Of a stretch of 15,354 nucleotides of DNA, positions 8,233 through 15,354 are shown piece by piece. The translations under genes were made by a program, and so were the position numbers. Positions within the stretch are counted from its first letter, which is position 1. Every line of letters starts with the position of its first letter. Below the pieces are notes generated by a model, which saw only the letters and a list, made by a program, of their open reading frames with translations, was not told where the DNA came from and searched no databases. This stretch comes from Rhodospirillales bacterium (lineage in GTDB: Bacteria; Pseudomonadota; Alphaproteobacteria; Rhodospirillales; Defluviicoccaceae): NCBI GenBank assembly GCA_026125865.1, contig JAHCKI010000024.1, positions 1-15,354 on the forward strand. Direction: 5' to 3'.

Positions 8233-8265
8233 GTCTAAGTAACGAAAGACGGAAAGGGAGCGGCG

Positions 8266-9429
8266 ATGGCGACGAAACCATCTCCGGTCGGATTCGGGAC
8301 AATGGCCGCTCTGGTGTTGTCCGCGTTGGCGGCGTCTCTCACCACGGCCTGTGAACAACAGCCGCAACAGCAAGCCAATGCCGCGCCACCGCCGGCCGTA
8401 ACCGTTGCCAAGGTCGGCTATGAGGAAATCACCTCCGCTACGGGATTTGTCGGCCGCATCGAGGCCGTCGACAAGGTGGAGTTGAGGGCGCGGGTCGTGG
8501 GCTTTCTTGAAAAACAGCTCTTCGAAGAAGGCGGACACGTCAACAAAGGCGACCTGCTCTTCCAAATTCAGCAGAGCGAATTCCAGGCGACGGCGGATGA
8601 AAGCAAGGCGGAGGTGGCGTCCGCCGAAGCCAATAAGGCGAATACCGCCGCCCAACTCAAGCGCTACGAAATCCTTTTTCAGAAAAAAGACGTTTCGGCG
8701 GCGGATGTCGATCGGCTCCGTGCCGAGGACCTGACAGCCGGCGCCAACATCTTGAAAGCCAAAGCCGCCTTGGAAAAGGCCGAATTGGATCTCGCTTACA
8801 CCGAAATTCGAGCGCCGATCAGCGGCCGCATCGGCCGCGCCACCTTTACCGTCGGCAACCTGGTCGGCCCCGAAAGTGGCGTGCTAGCGACAATCGTAAG
8901 CCAGGATCCGATTTACGTGACATTCCCCGTCAGTCAACGCATCCTGCTCGACGTTCAAAAACAAGCACAGTCAAAAGATAAGTCAACAAAAGACAACGTC
9001 ATCGTCCGCCTCACCCTCGCCGACGGCAGCGCCTATCCCCACCAGGGCAAAATCGACTTCGCCGACATCCAGATCAGCCAGAGCACGGACACGTTGGCCG
9101 TGCGGGGATCGCTTCCCAACCCCGACGGACTTCTGGTTGACGGTCAATTCGCCACCGTATCCGTCGAAGGCGATGCGCCGAAGAAGGCGCTCGTGGTTCC
9201 GCGGGTGGCGTTACAGGCCGATCAGGCCGGTGCCTTCGTCCTTGTCGTCAGCGGCGAAAACAAGGCCGAAATCCGGCGGATCAAGATGGGCGACTCCCAG
9301 GAAGGAAACATCGTCGTCGAGAACGGCCTGAAGGAGGGCGAGCGCGTCATCGTCGAGGGCGCCCAGAAGGTCCGTCCGGGTCAAGTCGTCGAGGCGAGCG
9401 AAATGCCGGCCGCCAAGCCGGGAGCCTGA
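8266..9429 (+). CDS. RND efflux membrane-fusion protein (AcrA/MexA family)
   Basis: This 387-residue periplasmic adaptor would link the inner-membrane pump to an outer-membrane channel. Residues 10-28 form a signal segment ending L-T-T-A before C29, an imperfect lipobox, so lipid anchoring as in AcrA is likely but unproven. Then come a Gln/Pro-rich linker, the first half of the lipoyl-type domain with G-x-V-x-x-I-E-A near residues 61-68, a coiled-coil hairpin (about 105-170), the returning Y-T-E-I-R-A-P-I-S-G-R-I-G motif (about 175-188), the beta-barrel (about 200-295) and the membrane-proximal domain with V-V-P-R-V-A-L. All canonical parts are present. The ribosome site AAGGGAG is five bases before the ATG. 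The stop is three bases before the pump gene, implying coupled translation. Confidence 0.95.
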   Translation: MATKPSPVGFGTMAALVLSALAASLTTACEQQPQQQANAAPPPAVTVAKVGYEEITSATGFVGRIEAVDKVELRARVVGFLEKQLFEEGGHVNKGDLLFQIQQSEFQATADESKAEVASAEANKANTAAQLKRYEILFQKKDVSAADVDRLRAEDLTAGANILKAKAALEKAELDLAYTEIRAPISGRIGRATFTVGNLVGPESGVLATIVSQDPIYVTFPVSQRILLDVQKQAQSKDKSTKDNVIVRLTLADGSAYPHQGKIDFADIQISQSTDTLAVRGSLPNPDGLLVDGQFATVSVEGDAPKKALVVPRVALQADQAGAFVLVVSGENKAEIRRIKMGDSQEGNIVVENGLKEGERVIVEGAQKVRPGQVVEASEMPAAKPGA

Positions 9430-9432
9430 GCG

Positions 9433-12400
9433 ATGATCTCCGCCGTCTTTATCGACCGGCCGCGATTGGCCATCGTCATTTCGTTGGTGATCACCATCGC
9501 CGGTATCATCGCCATTCTCGCCATCCCGACGGCGCAGTTCCCGGACATTGTGCCGCCGCAAGTCCAGGTCACCACAAGCTATCCGGGATCGAGCGCCGCC
9601 GTGGTTGAAGAGACGGTAGCCCAGCCCATCGAGTCCAAGGTCACCGGCGTCAGCGACATGATGTACATGAAGTCGGTGAGCGGCAACGACGGCAGCTACA
9701 AGCTGACGGTGACATTCGCGCTGGGCACCGATCCCGACATCAACACCGTCAATGTGCAAACCCGTGTTCAGCAAGCCCTGCCCCAACTTCCCGAAGAAAT
9801 CCAACGCCAGGGTGTTGTCGTTAAAAAGCAATCCACGGCGCTGCTGCAAGTCATCAGCATCAACTCGCCGAACGGCACCTATGACGCCCTGTTCTTGAGC
9901 AATTACGCGACGATCAACATTCGCGACGAACTGGCGCGCATCGGCGGGGTCGGTGACGCAACCATCTTCGGGCCGCTGGACTACAGCATGCGCATCTGGT
10001 TGACCACCGACCGCCTCACCAGTCTGGGCATGTCTCCCAACGATATCGTGTCCGCCCTGAAAAGCCAGAACGTGCAGGCCGCGGTCGGGCGCATCGGCGC
10101 CCAGCCCATGACGTCCGATGCTCAGTTCCAACTTACCATACAGACAAAGGGGCGCCTGACCGACGTAGCCGAGTTCGAAAACATCGTCGTTCGGGCGAAC
10201 CCGGATGGCTCGGTGCTGCGGATCAAGGACATCGGCCGTGTCGAACTGGGCGCCAAGACCTCCGACTCTTTCGGTAAGCTAAACGGTAAACCGAGCGCGC
10301 TGATCGGTATTTATCTCTCTCCCGGCGCCAACCAGATCGCGGTCGCCGAAGCCGTTTCCGAACGAATGGAGGCGCTCAAGGAACGCTTCCCGGAGGATGT
10401 GGACTACCTTGTTCAATATGACACGACGGTGTTCGTCGAAAGCACCATCGAAGAAGTCATCCACACGTTGGTCGAGGCCTTCGTCCTCGTCGTTATCGTG
10501 GTGTTTCTGTTCCTGGGGCAGCTTCGGGCGACGGTGATTCCCACCATCGCCGTCCCCGTCAGCCTGATCGGAACATTCGCCTTTTTGCTGGCTTTCGGCT
10601 TTTCCGCCAATACCGTGCTGCTTCTCGCCATGGTGGTCGCCATCGGCATCGTCGTCGACGACGCCATCATCGTCGTCGAGGCGGTCGAGGAAAAGATGCA
10701 CGCGCTGGGCCTTCCGCCCAAGGAGGCCGCCAAGGCGGCGATGAAGGAAATCACGGCGCCGATCATCGCCATTACCCTGGTGTTGCTGTCGGTGTTCGTG
10801 CCGACGGCATTCATTCCCGGCATCACCGGACAACTTTTCCAGCAGTTCGCCGCCGCCGTCTCCATCTCCATGGTGATTTCCGCCATCAACGCCCTGACGC
10901 TCAGTCCCGCCCTCTGCGCCATCATCATGAAACCGGGCCATGGTGTCAGCGGGCCCATGCGCTATGTCTTCGCCGCCATCGACAAGGCGCGCGACGGCTA
11001 TGCCGGCGTCGTCCACCGTCTGGTACGAAGAACGCTCATCGGCCTCGTCTTTCTCGCGGCGGTGTTGGCGGGCACGGGCTGGCTGTTCAAGATCACCCCG
11101 ACGGGATTCCTGCCGAGCGAGGACCAAGGCGCGTTCTTCGTCGTCGCACAACTCCCCGAAGGGGCCTCGGTCAACCGTAGCAGCGAAATCGTCGACAAGA
11201 TCGAGCAAGTCCTGTTCGAGACCGAGGGCGTCGACACATTCTCATCGGTGACCGGCTTCAACTTCATCGACGGCCTCAACCAGTCGAACGCTGCCTTCCT
11301 GATTGTCACCCTGAAACCTTGGGAAGAGCGCACCGATCCCAGCCTGTACGTGGATCAAATCATCGCCCATGTCCGCGCGCAAACCGCCGCGATCCCCGGT
11401 GCGGCGGTAACGGCCTTCAACCTGCCGCCCATCGTCGGTCTCGGCACCACGGGCGGCTTCGAATACCAGTTGGAGGACCTGCGGGGAACCTCGGCGGAGG
11501 ACATGGCGGCGGTCATGCGCGGACTGGTGATCCAGGCCAATCAAGAGCCGACGTTGCGGGGCGTGTTCAGCACGTTCGCGGCCAACACGCCGCAAATCTA
11601 TCTCGACATCGATCGCGACAAGGTGCAGACGCTGGGTATCCCCATCAGCGACGTCTTCCAGGCCCTGCAGACCACCCTCGGCGGCTACTACGTTAACGAT
11701 TTCAACCTGTTCGGCCGCGTCTGGCAGGTCAATATCCAAGCCGAGGCGAGCGATCGCGCCCGTGTCGACGACCTTTACCGCATTCATGTCCGCAACGATA
11801 GGGGCGAGATGGTTCCGATCCGATCCATCGCCGAGCCCAGGCTCATCCTCGGGCCGCAAACGCTGATTCGCTACAACAACTACCGCAGCGTCACCGTGAA
11901 CGGCGGGCCGGCGCCCGGCTTCAGTTCCGGACAAGCGCTCAACGCCATGGAGAACCTGTCCCAGTCGGTGTTGCCGGCGGGTTATGCCTTCGAATGGACC
12001 TCAACGGCGTTGCAGGAGAAGCAGGCGGCGGGGCAGACGACACTCATTCTCGGCCTCGCCGTGCTGTTCGCCTACCTCTTCCTCGTCGGTCTGTACGAAA
12101 GCTGGACGATCCCCATTCCCGTGCTGCTTTCCGTTTCAGTCGGTATCCTCGGCTCGATGACCGCGCTGTGGGTGGCTGGTCTCGACAACAACATGTACGC
12201 CCAGATCGGCATCGTCATCCTGATCGCCCTCGCCGCCAAGAACGGTATCCTCATCGTCGAGTTCGCCAAGGAGCAGCGGGAAAAGGGCGCGGCGATCGTC
12301 GAAGCGGCGGAAATGGGGGCGCGGCTGCGTTTTCGTGCGGTCATGATGACCAGTTTCGCCTTCATCGCTGGGCTGATTCCGCTGGTCATCGCCACCGGCG

Positions 12401-12570
12401 CCAGCGCCGTCAGCCGGCGCGGCGTCGGAACGGCGGTGTTCGGCGGCATGGTCGCTTCGGCATTCGTGGGAATTTTCCTGATCCCGGTTCTGTACGTGGT
12501 GTTCCAGCGCCTGCGCGAGCGCCTCCATGGCAACAAGCCGGAAGACATGGTCCAACAACCGGCCGAGTAG
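9433..12570 (+). CDS. RND multidrug efflux pump, inner-membrane subunit (HAE1/AcrB type)
   Basis: At 1045 residues this is a full-length proton-driven RND transporter, close to AcrB (1049). The architecture is a first membrane helix (about 10-30), a large periplasmic porter/docking loop, a membrane block (about 340-560), a second periplasmic loop and a C-terminal membrane block (about 865-1030). The proton-relay residues are intact: D409-D410 in V-V-D-D-A-I-I-V-V-E, K936 in A-K-N-G-I-L-I-V-E-F-A-K, and R966 in R-L-R-F. A P-S-E-D-Q-G-A-F-F motif opens the second loop, as in drug exporters. Lack of heavy-metal (CusA-type) Met clusters and the close HAE1 similarity point to organic drugs, bile-like compounds or solvents; the exact substrates are unknown. 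GGGAG (9420-9424), inside the end of the preceding gene, is the ribosome site. Confidence 0.97.
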   Translation: MISAVFIDRPRLAIVISLVITIAGIIAILAIPTAQFPDIVPPQVQVTTSYPGSSAAVVEETVAQPIESKVTGVSDMMYMKSVSGNDGSYKLTVTFALGTDPDINTVNVQTRVQQALPQLPEEIQRQGVVVKKQSTALLQVISINSPNGTYDALFLSNYATINIRDELARIGGVGDATIFGPLDYSMRIWLTTDRLTSLGMSPNDIVSALKSQNVQAAVGRIGAQPMTSDAQFQLTIQTKGRLTDVAEFENIVVRANPDGSVLRIKDIGRVELGAKTSDSFGKLNGKPSALIGIYLSPGANQIAVAEAVSERMEALKERFPEDVDYLVQYDTTVFVESTIEEVIHTLVEAFVLVVIVVFLFLGQLRATVIPTIAVPVSLIGTFAFLLAFGFSANTVLLLAMVVAIGIVVDDAIIVVEAVEEKMHALGLPPKEAAKAAMKEITAPIIAITLVLLSVFVPTAFIPGITGQLFQQFAAAVSISMVISAINALTLSPALCAIIMKPGHGVSGPMRYVFAAIDKARDGYAGVVHRLVRRTLIGLVFLAAVLAGTGWLFKITPTGFLPSEDQGAFFVVAQLPEGASVNRSSEIVDKIEQVLFETEGVDTFSSVTGFNFIDGLNQSNAAFLIVTLKPWEERTDPSLYVDQIIAHVRAQTAAIPGAAVTAFNLPPIVGLGTTGGFEYQLEDLRGTSAEDMAAVMRGLVIQANQEPTLRGVFSTFAANTPQIYLDIDRDKVQTLGIPISDVFQALQTTLGGYYVNDFNLFGRVWQVNIQAEASDRARVDDLYRIHVRNDRGEMVPIRSIAEPRLILGPQTLIRYNNYRSVTVNGGPAPGFSSGQALNAMENLSQSVLPAGYAFEWTSTALQEKQAAGQTTLILGLAVLFAYLFLVGLYESWTIPIPVLLSVSVGILGSMTALWVAGLDNNMYAQIGIVILIALAAKNGILIVEFAKEQREKGAAIVEAAEMGARLRFRAVMMTSFAFIAGLIPLVIATGASAVSRRGVGTAVFGGMVASAFVGIFLIPVLYVVFQRLRERLHGNKPEDMVQQPAE

Positions 12571-12607
12571 CCGGTCGAAACGACAGCCGGGTCGCGGGTT
12601 AAGGTTT

Positions 12608-12663
12608 CCGCAAGCGGCGTGCTGATATCCTGGTGGCTCCGGCACTTTCCCGTGCCGGACCAG
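12608..12663 (+). terminator. Hairpins after the efflux operon
   Basis: The main stem TCCGGCAC / GTGCCGGA (12638-12645 with 12652-12659) is 8 bp around TTTCCC and is extended by CTGG / CCAG (12630-12633 with 12660-12663) across an internal bulge. A small CCGC-AA-GCGG hairpin (12608-12617) precedes it. No T-run follows. It probably ends or protects the efflux transcript, but it lies only 24 bases before the next start codon, so it could also affect that gene. Confidence 0.5.
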
Positions 12664-12686
12664 CTTGAGGCAGCCGAGAAGCGGAA

Positions 12687-14717
12687 ATGGCGACGTCTGG
12701 AAAGACACGACGAAATGACGACGGCATCGTTACCGATTCGGCCGCCGTCATCGCCGATCGTTTCCGGGTCGATTTCAACGCGCCCCTCGCCCATCTCGAC
12801 ACGCCGTCGTCGAAGGCCTACGCGGCGATCGATCGCAAAAATCCCGACGTTCAACTGTTCGCTCTAGTCGCGCCGCCGACGTTGCCGGTTCGCATGGAAG
12901 CGCTGGAACGGTTGCAGGGAAACAACCTGACCGGAGTCATGGCGCCGATCGCCAGCGGTGCCGTGGCCTGCCCCGGTGTCGACCGCAAATGCCTGGCCAT
13001 CGTTTACGATCAACCGACCGGCGGTACGCTCGCCGAGTACTGCAGGGAGGGCGGGATATCCGAATTTGAATTCGGTCCCCGTGTCGTCGAGCCCGTTGCA
13101 CGGGCCTTGCGCAGCTTGGCGGGATGCAATGTCACCCACCGGGCGATCCGCCCGGACAATCTTTTCTTCCAGGATGTGGCGGGCGGCGAACTCGTGCTCG
13201 GCGATTGCCTGACATCGCCGCCGGGATACGATCAGCCCGCCGTTTTCGAACCGATCGAACGCGCCATGGCGCACAAGATCGGGCGCGGTGAAGGCAATAC
13301 GGGTGACGATCTCTACGCCTTCGGCGTCACCTTGGTGACGCTCATGTTGGGGCGGATCCCGGCCGCCGAACTGGATGGCGCGTTGCTGACGGCCAAGATG
13401 GAAAACGGCAGCTACGGAACGCTGTGCAACCAAGCACCCATCCCCCTTCCCATGATCGAGCCGCTGCGGGGCATGCTGTGCGATGATCCCGAATATCGCT
13501 GGGGATCGCTCGAACTGGACGGATGGCTGGAAGGGCGCCGCCTCAATCCCGTGCGCCCCCAAAGCGAACGCAAGCCCCTGTGCTCATTCCGCTTCACCGG
13601 TTCCGAATACGTATCCCTGCGGCGGCTGGTTCGTGCGATGACCCGGCATGTGGACGAAGCGGCACGAGTCATCCGCAATGGTGACCTGCGGCAATGGCTG
13701 GATCTCCGCTTGAAGGCCCCTGACCTCGTCGCGGCGGTGGAGAGTGCGACATTGAGTTCAAACGCCGCCATGGGCGGTCCGCAAGGTGCGGACGACCTCC
13801 TGGTCGCCAAGGTCGCCATACTCCTGGATCCGGCGAGCCCTATCCGCTTTCGTGGCCTCAGCTACATGCTCGACGGCCTGGGGCCGTTGTTGGCGGCCAC
13901 ATGCCAACAGGATGGCGACATCCAGCCCGTGGCCGCCTCCATCGCGCTTGGGCTCCCGACTCTTTGGCTCGCGGAGCAATCGCAGCCACGGACGCGATGG
14001 AACGAGTTGCCATCCTTCATCACCAGCCTGCAGGGATATCTGAATATGCAGGCTCCCGGCGGCGGTTGGGAGCGCTGTCTCTACGAAATCAACCCGGGAA
14101 TGCCGTGCCAGAGCCGCCGACTGGCCGATGCCTACATTTATCATCTCGATGGATTGCTGCGGCGGCTGGACGCCTTGGCGGAACACAAGGATAGCGATCG
14201 TCCGCCCATCGACCGCCACATTGCGGCCTTCATCGCAACCCGCGCGGACTCCAAGGCCACGCCGTTCCTGAAGGCCCTCGGCGATACAAAGACGGAGCGA
14301 ACGGTGATTGGGATGTTGGGCCTTCTCGCCTTGCTGCAGCACCAGCTTGAAATCGTTTCGCTTCCGCATCTGTGCTCGTGGTTCGGCGACATGCTGGGGC
14401 CCGTGATCGGGTCCTACCACGGCCGTACGATCCGCATGGAAATCGAACGGCACCTCCCGAAGGTCATTGAACGCGGGAGCCTGACGGCGCTGTACGCCCT
14501 GGTCGAGAATGCCGAACGGCGACGCATTGATGAGCGGAGTTTCGCCATGGCGGTTTCCGAGTTTTCGTCCGCCGAAGCGGAAATCCATCGGATCGAGAGC
14601 GACGAATTGGGATGTCCCGGCTCCTGGACTGCCACCGGTCAGCGGATCGCGGCGGCGCTGTCGCTGTTCGCGACCGTCTTCGCCATCGGCATCATGGCCA
14701 TAACAAGGTTCATATAG
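12687..14717 (+). CDS. Tail-anchored protein kinase-like protein (predicted pseudokinase)
   Basis: The 676-residue product has a protein kinase-like fold at about residues 20-290, a mostly helical region of no recognised family (about 300-640) and a single C-terminal membrane helix (about 653-673), so the bulk should face the cytoplasm. The kinase lobe keeps H151-R152, P156-x-N158, the D-D-L-Y-A-F-G-V helix F segment and a D-P-E-Y-R-W end motif. The catalytic Asp of HRD is A153, the following Lys is R155, the DFG position reads D173-C174-L175, and no glycine loop or beta-3 lysine is visible. It is therefore probably inactive as a kinase, acting as a scaffold or sensor; ligand binding through D173 and N158 remains possible. 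ATG 12687 follows a GAGAAGCGGA ribosome site. The next gene starts 25 bases downstream, implying an operon. Confidence 0.85.
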   Translation: MATSGKTRRNDDGIVTDSAAVIADRFRVDFNAPLAHLDTPSSKAYAAIDRKNPDVQLFALVAPPTLPVRMEALERLQGNNLTGVMAPIASGAVACPGVDRKCLAIVYDQPTGGTLAEYCREGGISEFEFGPRVVEPVARALRSLAGCNVTHRAIRPDNLFFQDVAGGELVLGDCLTSPPGYDQPAVFEPIERAMAHKIGRGEGNTGDDLYAFGVTLVTLMLGRIPAAELDGALLTAKMENGSYGTLCNQAPIPLPMIEPLRGMLCDDPEYRWGSLELDGWLEGRRLNPVRPQSERKPLCSFRFTGSEYVSLRRLVRAMTRHVDEAARVIRNGDLRQWLDLRLKAPDLVAAVESATLSSNAAMGGPQGADDLLVAKVAILLDPASPIRFRGLSYMLDGLGPLLAATCQQDGDIQPVAASIALGLPTLWLAEQSQPRTRWNELPSFITSLQGYLNMQAPGGGWERCLYEINPGMPCQSRRLADAYIYHLDGLLRRLDALAEHKDSDRPPIDRHIAAFIATRADSKATPFLKALGDTKTERTVIGMLGLLALLQHQLEIVSLPHLCSWFGDMLGPVIGSYHGRTIRMEIERHLPKVIERGSLTALYALVENAERRRIDERSFAMAVSEFSSAEAEIHRIESDELGCPGSWTATGQRIAAALSLFATVFAIGIMAITRFI

Positions 14718-14742
14718 GCACCATGCTCAAAAAGGAATGCAG

Positions 14743-15228
14743 GTGAGCGGTCAAACAACTCTATCGACGCAGGGATTCGAGTTCCAGCCGGCGCCCATGC
14801 CGAAGCGGTTCAAGATCGGTCTGGCGATCTGCGCCATCGTGACGATGACCGTGTGGCCGCCGACGGCGATGGTTATCGCCATCGGCATGCTGCCCACATT
14901 CGTTGCGTTCGCCATCGACCGCACCCGCGGCCGCTGGGCGGCGCAATGTGTCGGCGCACCGAATTTCGCCGGCGTTCTGCCTTTCGTGATCGATCTATGG
15001 CTCCACGGTCACTCGGTGAACACGGCGGAGCGGATCTTGACCGACCCTTTCTCTCTCAGCTCCATGTACGGCGGTGCTGCGATCGGCTGGCTGCTGTTCG
15101 TCTGCGTTCCGGTCATCACCAACAGGATCTTCCGCGTCCTGGCGCAACGACGCGTCGTCGACCTGCGCGCCCGCCAAAAGAAACTGCTGGAAGAATGGGG
15201 CGACAATGTCGCCAACCCGTTCGAGTAA
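14743..15228 (+). CDS. Small multi-spanning membrane protein of unknown function
   Basis: I do not recognise the family of this 161-residue protein. Hydrophobic segments at about residues 24-38, 41-58, 74-88 and 109-127 suggest three or four membrane helices. The final 35 residues are charged (R-x-L-A-Q-R-R-V-V-D-L-R-A-R-Q-K-K then E-E-W-G) and should be cytoplasmic. GTG 14743 is chosen because AAAGGA (14731-14736) is six bases before it; the in-frame ATG at 14737 adds only two residues and abuts that ribosome site with no spacing. It lies 25 bases after the pseudokinase stop on the same strand, so the two are probably co-expressed and may interact at the membrane. Two hairpins follow the stop. 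Confidence 0.78.
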   Translation: MSGQTTLSTQGFEFQPAPMPKRFKIGLAICAIVTMTVWPPTAMVIAIGMLPTFVAFAIDRTRGRWAAQCVGAPNFAGVLPFVIDLWLHGHSVNTAERILTDPFSLSSMYGGAAIGWLLFVCVPVITNRIFRVLAQRRVVDLRARQKKLLEEWGDNVANPFE

Positions 15229-15252
15229 TACCGGTGGATCTCCCTATCCTGT

Positions 15253-15269
15253 GGCCGACAAGCTCGGCC
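15253..15269 (+). terminator. Hairpin after the pseudokinase operon
   Basis: GGCCGA (15253-15258) pairs with TCGGCC (15264-15269) around CAAGC, 24 bases after the stop of the membrane protein. With the next hairpin it forms a tandem pair likely to end or protect the transcript; there is no T-run. Confidence 0.4.
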
Positions 15270-15279
15270 TGACCCGTGG

Positions 15280-15306
15280 CTCATGCTTCGACAGGCTCAG
15301 CATGAG
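15280..15306. repeat. REP-like palindromic element
   Basis: CTCATGCT (15280-15287) and AGCATGAG (15299-15306) form a perfect 8-bp stem around TCGACAGGCTC. The CTTCGACAGGCTCAG core closely resembles short palindromes I know as widespread intergenic repeats in many proteobacterial genomes. Only one full copy is in this window, so repetition in this genome is not shown here. The remaining bases to 15354 hold nothing I can identify. Confidence 0.5.
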
Positions 15307-15354
15307 GTAACGAATTTAACAAGGGAGCAACCCACACCGAGCCGCGTGATTAGA

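Noticed and set aside
9211..11208. Two long minus-strand open frames (306 and 309 residues) opposite the efflux genes
   Set aside because: They are His/Asp/Gly-rich antisense translations of the pump and fusion genes with no domain signal.
14737..14742. ATG 14737 as the start of the last membrane protein
   Set aside because: It touches the AAAGGA ribosome site with no spacing, whereas GTG 14743 is correctly spaced.

Overview
The window reads as ordinary chromosome from a GC-rich alphaproteobacterium, most likely of the Rhodospirillales type. The basis is the hisZ-purA gene pair, a SPOR-tailed cell-wall protein with the layout common in that group, a zinc-free L33 and the general protein character. 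This is recognition from sequence only; no search was run. No rRNA, tRNA, CRISPR array, insertion sequence or phage gene was found, and no gene-free stretch exceeds 300 bases.

Left part (1-3000). A cell-wall protein, cut by the window edge, ends with three tandem SPOR repeats and is probably a D-alanyl-D-alanine carboxypeptidase. After a hairpin come a PAPS-type sulfotransferase of unknown target and rpmG (ribosomal protein L33), which has its own likely promoter. Convergent to rpmG is a CRP/FNR-family regulator on the minus strand.

Middle (3000-8130). A gamma-glutamyltransferase-family gene without a signal peptide (minus strand) is divergent from an unrecognised exported 205-residue protein. 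Next comes hisZ (regulatory subunit of the short-form ATP phosphoribosyltransferase, first step of histidine synthesis) followed by purA (adenylosuccinate synthetase, AMP synthesis). These two are 36 bases apart and probably co-transcribed. The end of purA can fold into two mutually exclusive hairpins.

Right part (8130-15354). An RND efflux operon encodes a membrane-fusion protein and an HAE1-type inner-membrane pump three bases apart. A promoter-like element and two inverted repeats lie upstream; no outer-membrane channel or regulator gene is in view. After a strong hairpin comes a second two-gene unit: a tail-anchored protein kinase-like protein that has lost the catalytic lysine and aspartate (a pseudokinase), and a small multi-spanning membrane protein. 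Two hairpins, one resembling a dispersed REP-like repeat, close the window.

The part that looks least described is the pseudokinase/membrane-protein pair (12687-15228), followed by the triple SPOR tail and the putative control region of the efflux operon.
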